Source of the DNA: JAWXTP01 sp044433415
GTDB taxonomy: Bacteria; Bacteroidota; Bacteroidia; Bacteroidales; Rikenellaceae
Length of the DNA: 16,995 bases
Direction of reading: 5' to 3'
Assembly: GCA_044433415.1 (NCBI GenBank)
Contig: JAWXTP010000058.1
Span: forward strand, 1-16,995
In this document: piece after piece, positions 1-8,017 of the stretch
How positions within the stretch are numbered: position 1 is the stretch's first letter
Layout: every line of letters begins with the position of its first letter
Position numbers and translations under genes: made by a program
The notes under the pieces: model-generated
What the model was told of the DNA's origin: nothing
The model's input: the letters and a program-made list of their open reading frames with translations, nothing else
The model's database searches: none

Positions 1-117
1 ATATACGAAATTTTAGCGAGATATGCAAATTATAATTAACTTATTTTCAATTAATTACACATTTAAATTTATGGGTGTTTTGTGGGTCTGTGTGATTTTT
101 TTTCGTGCGTTTGCCCT

Positions 118-1184
118 GAAGAGGCAAAAGAGATATTTGACTCGATAATTGTTGTTACAGATAGAGTAAACCTTGACAAGCAGATAAGGAATACTATACG
201 CCAATTTATGCAGGAGAAGAGCACTGTTGGTTGGGCCGATAGTGCAGGAGTGTTACGTGAACTTATCAATGATGGAAAGAAGATAATTGTCACAACCGTT
301 CATAAGTTTCCGTTCATATTGGATGAACTTGGAAAGGATAATAAAAATCGCAACTTTGCTATCATAATAGATGAAGCACACTCAAGTCAGAATGGTAGTA
401 TGTCTGCAAAGATGAATATTATTCTTTCGGGCAATGTCGGTGATGAGAATGATGCGTTAGAGGATAAGATAAATAAGATTATTGAGGGGCGCAGAATGTT
501 GTCAAATGCAAATTATTACGCTTTTACTGCTACGCCAAAAAATAAGACATTAGAGATGTTTGGTGTGCCATACACCAAGGACAATGGCGAAATCGGGCAT
601 AAGCCATTCCATAATTACTCTATGAAACAGGCTATTGAAGAGGGCTTTATTATGGATGTGCTAAAACACTATACTCCAATATATAGTTATTATCAGTTAG
701 CAAAGAAAATTGAGGATGATCCAGAGTTTGATAAAAAACGGTCAGAGAAGAAACTTAGAACATTTGTTGAGTCTAATGAATACACTATTAGAAAGAAGTC
801 GGAAATTATTGTAGAGCATTTCCATTCACAGATAATATCAAAAGGAAAGATAGGTGGTCAAGCTCGTGCAATGGTGGTTACTTCTAGTATTGAAAGAGCT
901 ATTGACTTCTATTACTCGATTAGTAAATTGTTGGAGGAACGCAAAAGTCAATACAAGCCAATTATAGCTTTCTCTGGTGAGAAAGAGTATAAAGGTGACT
1001 CCTCAAATAAACTAACAGAAAGCTCTATAAATGGGTTTGCTAGTTCTTTGATCGAAAGCAAAATGAAACAGGATTCGTATCGTATCCTAATAGTAGCAGA
1101 TAAATTCCAAACGGGATATGATGAGCCTTTGCTTCATACTATGTATGTAGATAAGATACTCACAGATATTAAGGCAGTTCAAAC
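118..1184 (+). pseudogene. hsdR: Internal fragment of type I restriction HsdR (motor domain)
   Basis: This is a remnant of the ATP-dependent motor subunit of a type I restriction-modification enzyme. Seen: after a few unrelated residues the reading frame matches the HsdR motor (IIVVTDRVNLDKQ, then VTTVHKFPFIL, DEAH box IIIDEAHSSQ at about residues 94-103 of the open frame, FTATPKN near 147-153, FQTGYDEPLLHTMYVDK near 342-358). Missing: the N-terminal nuclease domain, the Walker A motif I that lies just upstream of IIVVTDR, and everything after KAVQT, which is the beginning of motif VI (normally followed by a Leu-Ser-Arg-Leu-Asn-Arg type sequence). The frame stays open by chance from a GTG at 82 to a stop at 1356, but past about 1184 it reads an unrelated gene out of frame. 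No hsdM or hsdS is nearby. It cannot make an active enzyme. The family is clear; the exact left junction (about 110-125) is uncertain. Confidence 0.88.
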
Positions 1185-1710
1185 TCGGGGACTCCTAAAG
1201 AATTTTGTGCATTTTGGCGCTTCACAGTTGAGTATTTACGCGACACTAAAGGGGTCGACAATTTCATATACGTCTTCTTACCTTCACAATTTGTCAAAGA
1301 TTACAACTATGAGATATGCAACCCTGGCGCTGAATATTTTGACATTGTTGGTGTAGATTTATACTCACAGAAAGGAGATAATCAAGCTGATATAATAACA
1401 AAGGCACTTGAAGTTGTTAGACTACGCAGAAGCTCACAACAAAGTTCCCGCATTTACTGAGTTTGAGTATAGAGGTGGTATACAAAATTGCGACAACCAA
1501 AATTGGTTTACTGAGAAATTTTTGAATCCCATTTTAGCAAATAAGAAAACTAAACGTATCTCTTACGCTCTTACTTGGCGTAACACATCTAGTTCGTATT
1601 GGATTCCTCTAAAAGACAACCCTTTACACAACGATTTCAAAGACATGTACAAATCACCTTATACGTTATTTCTGAAAGAGTCGATTAACAACAAAGCAAG
1701 GAAAAAATAA
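1185..1710 (+). pseudogene. C-terminal remnant of GH26 beta-mannanase, frameshifted
   Basis: This is a decayed end of a glycoside hydrolase family 26 enzyme (endo-1,4-beta-mannanase type). The first part reads in the frame of 1185 (TPKEFCAFWRFTVEYLRDTK, then YNYEICNPGAEYFDIVGVDL) up to a stop at 1458-1460. The second part reads one frame over from about 1402-1420 to the stop at 1710 (LLDYAEAHNKVPAFTEF, NWFTEKFLNPIL, ISYALTWRN, SPYTLFLKES). The order of elements follows the GH26 barrel end: W-R-T-V-E-Y-L-R helix, P-G-x-x-Y-x-D-I-x-G-x-D strand, then T-E-F, whose Glu (codon 1459-1461) should be the nucleophile. The half with the acid/base Glu is absent, and a frameshift separates the remaining blocks, so it is dead. 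The left end abuts the HsdR remnant with no spacer. The TTG at 1408 that opens the second frame has no reason to be a real start. Confidence 0.82.
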
Positions 1711-1767
1711 ATATAGAAAAGATTACAACAGAACCAATTATTAGTATTATATTCGTAAAACTGAGTT

Positions 1768-1936
1768 TTAAGGGGACTTCTAATAATTGGTTTTATTCGA
1801 TTTTGGATTTAGGAGTTTTAGATTTGGAATTTTACAAATACAGGAGTGGTGGTTCCCACGGCGTATTTGCAAAAATCCAAAGATGAAACTTATAGATCTA
1901 AAAGCGTTAAAATCCAATTTTTAGAAGTCACCTTAA
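1768..1936. repeat. 169-bp nested inverted repeat, 3' of the polysaccharide operon
   Basis: The outermost layer is an inverted pair of the dispersed motif: a + copy at 1768-1790 and a - copy at 1914-1936. Inside, 1803-1811 (TTGGATTTA region) faces AAAATCCAA at 1909-1917, TTTTAGAT near 1817-1824 faces ATCTAAAA near 1895-1902, and a 19-bp stem pairs 1823-1841 with 1863-1881 (17 of 19 positions pair). The 21-nt tip contains GTGG-TTC-CCAC (1849-1859). It lies between the GH26 remnant and the stop of the converging wzy-like gene, and could act as a bidirectional transcript end, a structured RNA or a small palindromic mobile repeat. Apart from this element, 1711-1950 shows no gene. Confidence 0.7.
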
Positions 1937-1950
1937 TAAATTTAAAATTA

Positions 1951-3222
1951 TTAAAACTCAGTTTTTAGATATTTCTTGTATGTATATACATAGAAAAATA
2001 TTCCATATATTAAATATTTTATAATAAATGGATTTGATGATAACACTATAAACATAGATATCACAAAAGCACATTTTGCTAATTTGTTCTTTGTAAACAT
2101 ACTAGCAAAATTTATTAGAGAAAATAGCAGTATTACAATACCTAACCATCCCCATATACGTAATATATCAGCAATAGAAGATGGTCCAGAAACCCTATCG
2201 TATTTTTTTATTATGTAGTCACTAAAAAACACACCTTCACCCCATGGACGATGTATAGCATTGTCTACAGATACCACTATTATGCCTAGTCGTGATATAC
2301 GAATAAGTTTCTTGTCCTCAAATGACCAGTTATAAGTATCAGTTCCTTTTTTGATGTGTAACTCTATCTTTTTTGACATAAAGTCAGATTCATTATAAAA
2401 CTTAACACTTCCTATAACAAAAACTATAATTAACAATGAAACAATAAAAGGATTCCAATTATTACTCAATAAGAATAATATTACAGCAAAGAATAAGGAC
2501 AAGTATCCAGCAGTTGAAAATGTAGTCAAAGGAGCAATAATTATAATAACAGTTTTTACATCTAATTTTATTCCATTAGTAAACCAATGATAATACAATA
2601 AAAAAATAAGTATACAAGAATATGCTCCTGGTTCCCACATAAAGCCACTATTCCTAAATGCTTCTGCTCCCCATTTGTTGTGCATAAAAACAAAAGAATA
2701 GAATCCACCTGCCTGCGCCTGTTCTGAATCCGTTATAAAATGAAACATAGGAGCAATTTTAGAAAAAACAGATGGAAAGATATGCTCCATTGCAAATAAA
2801 GGTAAAGATATTACTACTAAAACAAATGCGTAATTAAAAAGTTTACTAAAAAACATAACACCTATTGACTTTATTATAAAGTATGGCATTGTCATCCTAA
2901 GTGACCAACCTATAAAGGTTCCAATATTTACTTTGTCAATTGTATTTACGTTATAAGATATCAAATTTATAATGCCCCATATAGCTATAAACAAATAAAA
3001 GAACTTATTAATCTTACATTTTCTGTACAAGAACACACATGCAGAAAACACAAATGTAAATATAACAATTAGTGAGTTTGCTAATTGTGGTGCAGAACCA
3101 GCATTGTATAATATAAATAAAGATATTAATATAAAATCTACAATCTTGTACACTAAGGAGTTTCTTTCTTTCATGAAGGAAAGAAAATTAGGAATTGATG
3201 TAATTTCATGTATTATGTTCAT
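1951..3222 (-). CDS. wzy: O-antigen/capsule polymerase (Wzy/ligase-like membrane protein)
   Basis: A likely inner-membrane enzyme that joins lipid-linked oligosaccharide units into surface polysaccharide on the periplasmic face. The 423-residue protein is dominated by about ten hydrophobic segments with a long loop in the middle. Seen: the loop carries SGFMWEPGAY (about residues 192-201), a hallmark stretch of Bacteroidota O-antigen polymerase/ligase-like proteins, and a late HRPWGEGVFFSDY / GPSSIADILRIWGWLGI block typical of the family's second large loop. It is the last gene of the operon, starting 4 bp after the flippase stop, and is followed by the inverted-repeat element. Wzy proteins diverge fast, so polymerase versus ligase cannot be settled from sequence alone; the neighbouring flippase and glycosyltransferase favour polymerase. 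Confidence 0.75.
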   Translation of the reverse strand: MNIIHEITSIPNFLSFMKERNSLVYKIVDFILISLFILYNAGSAPQLANSLIVIFTFVFSACVFLYRKCKINKFFYLFIAIWGIINLISYNVNTIDKVNIGTFIGWSLRMTMPYFIIKSIGVMFFSKLFNYAFVLVVISLPLFAMEHIFPSVFSKIAPMFHFITDSEQAQAGGFYSFVFMHNKWGAEAFRNSGFMWEPGAYSCILIFLLYYHWFTNGIKLDVKTVIIIIAPLTTFSTAGYLSLFFAVILFLLSNNWNPFIVSLLIIVFVIGSVKFYNESDFMSKKIELHIKKGTDTYNWSFEDKKLIRISRLGIIVVSVDNAIHRPWGEGVFFSDYIIKKYDRVSGPSSIADILRIWGWLGIVILLFSLINFASMFTKNKLAKCAFVISMFIVLSSNPFIIKYLIYGIFFYVYTYKKYLKTEF

Positions 3223-3226
3223 AATT

Positions 3227-4588
3227 TTATTTGTTCCAAACTCCTCTAGCTGTTCCTGATATTATTTTACGGTATTGAATTATGTCTAAAATTATATTTG
3301 GAATTATATTTATAATAAATAAAGCAAGTAACAACCCAACTGTTGAAAAAATATTAATAAAACCAATAGCTGTAGGTATAAATAATATGATTTTAACAAT
3401 ATCTTTTACTACTGTGATATTTAATTTGCCTACACCATTTAAAAAATAAGTGAAAGGTGTGTCGAATAAAATAAATACATTATAAATTACAAATATTAAT
3501 GATAGCATACTAGGTATTTGCACAGAGTCTCCAACCCATATTTTAAATGCAAATTTTGACAACAATAACATAACAATTAAGCCAAAAGAGAAAAGGATAG
3601 ATACATTTAATAATTTTCTCATATTGGTTTTTATCCATAAAATTTCACCTTTTACATAGGCTTCAGTTATTGCTGACCAATATGGGGTTAAAATTAAAGT
3701 AAAAAACATTAACGGAAGATTAAAATAAGTCCTAGTAATATTAAATACCGTAACCTCTTGTGGACCTATCATCTTTGATATAATAAGATTTTGAGAGCTA
3801 AATAAGATTAAACTACATATCTGACCAATAAAGAATTTGCCACCTAATGAAAAAATATCTTTAAAATATACTTTACTAAACTTATTAAATCTTAACTTAT
3901 ATTCACTAAAGTATTTATTAAAAAAGATAAAATTAGCAACAAATAGCACAATAACAGAAACTACGCTTATTGATGCACTTGCCAACAACAAAGAGTTAGG
4001 ATGTAAATATTTTAATAGTAATATTAAAACTAATGAAATAATGCTTCCTATAGGAAAAAAAGCATCTGAGATAGCCGATTTTTGTATGGCTTTTAACATT
4101 ATCGAAATTAATTGAAATATAAACCTAAAACAAAACATGATAAGTGTAAGTAATACTGTATGTTTTAGCTCTACTGCCGAAATTGAAGACACATCTATAT
4201 TTAACAAGTTATTCCAATCTATATTTAATACTATAGGACTTAAAATAACTATAACTAATATCATTATTAATGACATTGCAATATAGGCTGTACTTATCAG
4301 ACCGTCTGCTTTAGCTTTATCATTATTAGCCAATGCCTCTGCTAGTTTATTTCTTAAGCCGTGTCCTAACCCAAGATCAAAATAAGACACCCACATTACT
4401 ATGGATGAAACAGTTAGCCAGACTCCATATTTATCAGGATTTAAATAAGACAATAAGATAGGTACTTTAATCAGCCCTAATAATATTGACACCCCTTTGA
4501 TAATAAAAGACCAAAATACATTCTTTTTCAAATTAGAATATCTTAAATCACCGCTTTTGATATATTTAATATATAATTTGGTTAACAT
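3227..4588 (-). CDS. wzx: Wzx-type polysaccharide flippase (MOP superfamily)
   Basis: A membrane protein expected to move undecaprenyl-pyrophosphate-linked oligosaccharide from the cytoplasmic to the periplasmic leaflet. The 453 residues match the usual flippase length, with about twelve to fourteen hydrophobic helices. Seen: the family's N-terminal block (FWSFIIKGVSILLGLIKVPI, LNPDKYGVWLTVSSIV, YFDLGLGHGLRNKLAEALA at about residues 24-88), including the F-D-L-G-x-G-x-G-L-R-N pattern common in Wzx/RfbX proteins. Its first 7 bp overlap the end of the glycosyltransferase gene upstream, and the polymerase follows after 4 bp, so the three are almost certainly co-transcribed. The sequence is strongly AT-rich, as is usual for horizontally exchanged capsule or O-antigen loci. 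Confidence 0.88.
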   Translation of the reverse strand: MLTKLYIKYIKSGDLRYSNLKKNVFWSFIIKGVSILLGLIKVPILLSYLNPDKYGVWLTVSSIVMWVSYFDLGLGHGLRNKLAEALANNDKAKADGLISTAYIAMSLIMILVIVILSPIVLNIDWNNLLNIDVSSISAVELKHTVLLTLIMFCFRFIFQLISIMLKAIQKSAISDAFFPIGSIISLVLILLLKYLHPNSLLLASASISVVSVIVLFVANFIFFNKYFSEYKLRFNKFSKVYFKDIFSLGGKFFIGQICSLILFSSQNLIISKMIGPQEVTVFNITRTYFNLPLMFFTLILTPYWSAITEAYVKGEILWIKTNMRKLLNVSILFSFGLIVMLLLSKFAFKIWVGDSVQIPSMLSLIFVIYNVFILFDTPFTYFLNGVGKLNITVVKDIVKIILFIPTAIGFINIFSTVGLLLALFIINIIPNIILDIIQYRKIISGTARGVWNK

Positions 4589-5850
4589 AGAGTTAATATT
4601 TTATTATAACAATCAACTAGAGTATTAGAGTTTGTAGAGGCGTTATGTCTCTTTTGTGCTTCTTTTCGCATTTTGACAGAGGGATAATTAGTATAATCCT
4701 TAAAAATTCTGCATATTTTATAAGCCATCTGCTCAATTTCCTCAAATCTATATAGATATTCTTCAGCTCCTGTCATCATATCAGGAGTTCCTCCAACATA
4801 AGATGCAATACTTGGGACACCTAAAAGTTGAGCCTCGCCTAATGAATTAGGACTGTTTTCTATTGATGAAGGGCAGACAAAAACATTAGATTTTAAATAG
4901 CGCTGACAAATTTGTTGTTCATTTAATAAACCTGTAAAAATAACTTTATCATGTAAATTGTACTTTTCTACTAGTGAATTGATGTGTCTACCATATTCGT
5001 TCATTAATAATCGCCTAATGAAATTTTTGTTATTTTTTATTATGTTTCTCCCTGCAATATATATTTTCGTGTCAGGATATTCTTTGAGTATTAACGGTAT
5101 AGCCATTAACACTTTATGTAGCCCTTTTATAGGATAATCTGCTTGACTAAGAAATATGGAATGTTTTTCACAATTTTCATAACTCCAAATATGATTATAG
5201 AAACTTTCTCTTAATGTTTCATTACAAAAGTGGTAATGAATATTTGGATTAATAGCCAAAGCGTGAGTTTTATCCCAAGAGGTCCTACCTATAACATGAT
5301 TCACTTTAGAAATAATCTTATGCTCTATCTTGCCTCGCCTTTTAAAATCCTTTTTTTGCTGGAAAAGACTGTTTCTTAATAATAAATGAGTTAAAGATAT
5401 ATTTTTTATTCTATCGCAATATGAAATTCCTCCATAATAATAATGTTCAATTACAGATATAAGACCTTGAATCGAAACTACAATCTTAGCTTTAGGCTGT
5501 GTATTAATAAGAGCTAATCCGTGGGCAAACTCAGTTCCATAAATATGAATTAATTCTGGGTTAAAGTCTTTACATACACTTTTCCAATGTTGCTCTAAAG
5601 TCTTATTGTATTTTTCATTATTTCTCTTATTAGGCAGTAGATAATATATAATGTTATTTTTGATGAAAACTTTTAACGTTTCTCCATTATACACTGTTGC
5701 AACTGCTAATACTATATCTTTGTTTGAGTCAAGTAATGTTGTAGCTGAAGAGTACATCCAACCACCAGTGACAGGTGATTTTACGCCAAGCTCATTACAT
5801 GCATCAGGGAATAAAATATTAGTAATCCAAAGTAATCTCATTTTATACAT
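4582..5850 (-). CDS. Glycosyltransferase, GT4 (Glycos_transf_1) family
   Basis: A predicted cytoplasmic retaining GT-B glycosyltransferase that adds one sugar to a lipid-linked glycan. Seen: N-terminal Rossmann half beginning MRLLWITNILFPD, a Gly-Gly loop at about 29-31 (VTGGWMYSSA), and a C-terminal nucleotide-sugar half with FLSQADYPIKGLHKV near 232-246, IYIAGRN, KVIFTGLLNEQQI and the donor-binding stretch SSIENSPNSLGEAQLLGVPS near 329-348, where E-N-S-P-N-S-x-x-E-A replaces the usual E-G-x-P-x-x-x-x-E-A. The length (422) is normal. Two in-frame ATGs compete: 5850, and 5841 (giving M-R-L-L-W); homologues commonly start at the latter position, so 5841 is equally likely. It is first in the GT-flippase-polymerase operon and overlaps the flippase gene by 7 bp. 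Donor and acceptor cannot be read from sequence. Confidence 0.87.
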   Translation of the reverse strand: MYKMRLLWITNILFPDACNELGVKSPVTGGWMYSSATTLLDSNKDIVLAVATVYNGETLKVFIKNNIIYYLLPNKRNNEKYNKTLEQHWKSVCKDFNPELIHIYGTEFAHGLALINTQPKAKIVVSIQGLISVIEHYYYGGISYCDRIKNISLTHLLLRNSLFQQKKDFKRRGKIEHKIISKVNHVIGRTSWDKTHALAINPNIHYHFCNETLRESFYNHIWSYENCEKHSIFLSQADYPIKGLHKVLMAIPLILKEYPDTKIYIAGRNIIKNNKNFIRRLLMNEYGRHINSLVEKYNLHDKVIFTGLLNEQQICQRYLKSNVFVCPSSIENSPNSLGEAQLLGVPSIASYVGGTPDMMTGAEEYLYRFEEIEQMAYKICRIFKDYTNYPSVKMRKEAQKRHNASTNSNTLVDCYNKILTLC

Positions 5851-5894
5851 ATTATAATTTATTAATTACACTTAACGTTACCTGCCTTATTTAT

Positions 5895-5963
5895 TGTAGG
5901 GAACTTCTAAAATTTAAAAATCCGAAGCCGAACAAAAACATTTAAGTGGAGTTCTAGAAACTA
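5895..5963 (+). repeat. Two direct copies of the dispersed intergenic motif
   Basis: Copy one (5895-5916) reads GTAGGGAACTTCTAAAATTT and copy two (5941-5963) reads TTAAGTGGAGTTCTAGAAAC. Both are in + orientation and both lie in the 121-bp gap between the glycosyltransferase start and the stop of the flavodoxin-ferredoxin gene. They are degenerate relatives of GGGGACTTCTAATAATTGG. Copy two contains the small palindrome TTCTAGAA, shared with the copy at 6846. I found no convincing TAnnTTTG promoter for the glycosyltransferase operon in this gap. Confidence 0.55.
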
Positions 5964-5971
5964 GCGTATGA

Positions 5972-6760
5972 TTAGTAAAAAAATACTGGATTTTTAGGTA
6001 ATGAATAATTACTAACAAACTTCATTTCTGCAATTTTATAAAGCAGTCCACCCCATTCTCTTGCTTGATTAGGACATATATCTATGCAATGAGCACACTT
6101 AATACAAAGATCGCTATCAGTAGTTGGCTTTGGTGAATCTATAGCTCCCACAGGACACGCCGCAACACATATTCCACATGCTTCTTTATCTTTCTTAATA
6201 GACTTTATACATTTACTCTTATTAGTTCTTGGCGTTATAGGTATTGAACCAGGGACTTTATAAGGGTAATTACCAGGCACATTAACTTTTGTCTCAGAAG
6301 GTGTAATCTGACATGCCCTAACACCAAATTCTTTTGCTACACTTAAATCACTCTCATTTGGACGATCTGTAGCCACCTTTGGGAATATTGAATGCTCAGC
6401 AATAAAAGCTCCTGCTGCCACAGTCACAAAACCATTCTCTTTAACAATATCATTTAACTCAAATAAAGCATCATCATACTCACGATTACCATAAACCACT
6501 GTGATAATAGCATGTGCTCCATCACTTTTAAATTTATTTATTTGCTCTACAGCAATCTTTGGCACACGACCTGAATAAACAGGAACTGCAAAAACTACAA
6601 TATCATCATTTGCAATTACAGTCTCAACTGTATTCATCTTTATAAGTGGATAATCCACCATTTCAACTTCACTTAAGCTCGACACTACACCATCAGCAAT
6701 CGCTTTAATGATTCGTTTTGTCGTACCTGTAGCACTAAAATATATCAAATTTAGTTTCAT
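5972..6760 (-). CDS. Flavodoxin-like / 2[4Fe-4S] ferredoxin fusion (EFR1-type)
   Basis: A soluble electron-transfer protein with a flavodoxin fold (about residues 1-160) fused to a bacterial two-cluster ferredoxin domain (about 180-235). Seen: the FMN phosphate loop IYFSATGTTKRI at the N-terminus, FAVPVYSGRVP (second flavin loop) and VVYGNREYDDA (third). The ferredoxin end has a canonical CIKCAHCIDICP, but the other motif reads K-E-A-C-G-I-C-V-A-A-C-P, with Lys where the first Cys of C-x2-C-x2-C-x3-C-P is expected; the nearest spare Cys is 8 residues before that Lys (KSKCIKS). I chose the ATG at 6760 because M-K-L-N-L-I-Y-F-S is the normal start of the fold; the frame extends to a TTG at 6778, which would add six residues (M-K-K-Y-K-F). 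It is separated from the polysaccharide operon by 121 bp, so its link to glycan synthesis is only positional. Confidence 0.85.
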   Translation of the reverse strand: MKLNLIYFSATGTTKRIIKAIADGVVSSLSEVEMVDYPLIKMNTVETVIANDDIVVFAVPVYSGRVPKIAVEQINKFKSDGAHAIITVVYGNREYDDALFELNDIVKENGFVTVAAGAFIAEHSIFPKVATDRPNESDLSVAKEFGVRACQITPSETKVNVPGNYPYKVPGSIPITPRTNKSKCIKSIKKDKEACGICVAACPVGAIDSPKPTTDSDLCIKCAHCIDICPNQAREWGGLLYKIAEMKFVSNYSLPKNPVFFY

Positions 6761-6845
6761 AAATTTATATTTTTTCAAAGGTCTTATGGCATAAAGTTAT
6801 ATAAAAATACAATATATTCCAAATAACACATTTTATTACAAAAAC

Positions 6846-6869
6846 TTAAGGGGAGCTCTAGAAACTAAT
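6846..6869 (+). repeat. Dispersed intergenic motif copy upstream of DUF354 promoter
   Basis: The sequence TTAAGGGGAGCTCTAGAAAC (start of this copy) matches the dispersed motif with A-G-C-T-C in place of A-C-T-T-C. It ends exactly where the -33 TTTG of the following promoter begins (6869-6872), as if part of an operator or upstream element. Confidence 0.55.
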
Positions 6870-6899
6870 TTGTTTAATTTAAGAATATTATTAACTTTG
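6869..6899 (+). promoter_or_regulatory. Bacteroidota-type promoter for the DUF354-acyltransferase pair
   Basis: A -33 box TTTG (6869-6872), 19 nt of spacer, and a -7 box TAACTTTG (6892-6899) fit the known Bacteroides consensus TTTG-N19-21-TAnnTTTG exactly. Transcription would begin near 6905, leaving a leader of about 40 nt before the ATG at 6946. Confidence 0.7.
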
Positions 6900-6945
6900 T
6901 ATTCATAAAACACACATACGAATCCCAAATAACAAAACACTGGAT

Positions 6946-8016
6946 ATGAAGATTTTAATAAGTATAGGTCATCCTGCTCATGTGCACTATTTTAAAAATA
7001 TTGCTAAAACTTTACAGGATAAGGGAAATAAAGTATTATTTTTTGTAAGAAACAGAGAATGTATAATAGAATTAGTTAAAAATCTTAACTTCGAATATGT
7101 ATGTTATGGCAAAGGTGGCACATCCATGTTATCTAAATTAATTCAAATTCCGATAATAGATTTTAAACTATTAAAAGTTGCATTAAAATTCAAACCTGAC
7201 ATTTTCTTATCCTCAACTTCACCATACGCAGCACTTGTTTCAAAAATATTAAAAAAACCTCACATAGCTCTTGACGATACTGATCATGCAAAATTAGTAC
7301 ACATGCTTTATCGTCCTTTTACAGATATTATATTAAGTCCATATACCTATAACGTTAAGTTACATAATAGACAATTTCTATATAATTCATTTACTGAATT
7401 ATTATACCTTCATAAGGAATATTTTAAACCTGACAAAAATGTACTAAAATTATTAGGAGTTAACGAAAATGACAAATTTTGTATACTTAGGTTTATATCA
7501 TGGAATGCAAGTCATGATGTAGGAATTAACGGTCTCTCTAGAGAAAACAAAATTTATTTAGTTAATATCCTTTCCGAAAAAAGTAAAGTTTTTATTTCAT
7601 CGGAAGGTGAACTTCCTGCAGAACTAGAAAAATATAGGTTGACAATCCCATCGTATAAACTTCATGACGCAATAAGTTACTCGTCACTATGTGTCAGTGA
7701 AGGTTCTACAACTGCAAGTGAGGCAGCCTTATTAGGTGTACCAACAATTTACATTAATCCCCTTAGGGTAAGTTATTGTGATGAAGAAGCAAAACATCAA
7801 CTATTATATCAAACAACAGAATTCAACAATGTTATAAATAAAATAGATGAAATATTTGAAATACCGAATGTTAAGGAAACTTTCCAATCGCGAAAAGACA
7901 AATTAGCGGCACAAATGATTAATGGCACTGATTTTATAATTTGGCTTATTGAAAACTACCCTGAAAGTAAAAAGACAATAACAAATAACAAAAACTATCA
8001 ATTAAAATTTAAATAA
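6946..8016 (+). CDS. DUF354 family GT-B-like protein
   Basis: A 356-residue protein of the DUF354 family, whose fold resembles GT-B glycosyltransferases and UDP-GlcNAc 2-epimerases; its reaction is not established to my knowledge. Seen: the start MKILISIGHPAHVHYFKNIA with the family's G-H-P-A-H-V-H-Y pattern, KFKPDIFLSSTSPYAALVSK (about 84-103), HIALDDTDHAKLVHMLYRPF (about 106-125), and a C-terminal half ending in CVSEGSTTASEAALLGVPTI (about 251-270), equivalent to the nucleotide-sugar-binding region of GT-B enzymes. It is preceded by a textbook promoter and followed after one base by the acyltransferase gene, so the two form an operon diverging from the flavodoxin gene. A role in modifying or building the surface glycan is inferred from context. 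Confidence 0.85.
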   Translation: MKILISIGHPAHVHYFKNIAKTLQDKGNKVLFFVRNRECIIELVKNLNFEYVCYGKGGTSMLSKLIQIPIIDFKLLKVALKFKPDIFLSSTSPYAALVSKILKKPHIALDDTDHAKLVHMLYRPFTDIILSPYTYNVKLHNRQFLYNSFTELLYLHKEYFKPDKNVLKLLGVNENDKFCILRFISWNASHDVGINGLSRENKIYLVNILSEKSKVFISSEGELPAELEKYRLTIPSYKLHDAISYSSLCVSEGSTTASEAALLGVPTIYINPLRVSYCDEEAKHQLLYQTTEFNNVINKIDEIFEIPNVKETFQSRKDKLAAQMINGTDFIIWLIENYPESKKTITNNKNYQLKFK

Positions 8017-8017
8017 C

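Noticed and set aside
82..1356. Intact 424-residue helicase gene
   Set aside because: It lacks the nuclease domain, Walker A and complete motif VI, and its last 55 or so residues are an out-of-frame reading of a GH26 gene.
1768..1936. Invertible capsule promoter
   Set aside because: It is inverted-repeat-flanked near polysaccharide genes, but lies at the 3' end of the operon and no clear TTTG/TAnnTTTG promoter or recombinase gene is seen.
3837..4115. 92-codon open frame on the + strand
   Set aside because: Antisense to the flippase gene in AT-rich DNA, with low-complexity composition and no recognisable domain.
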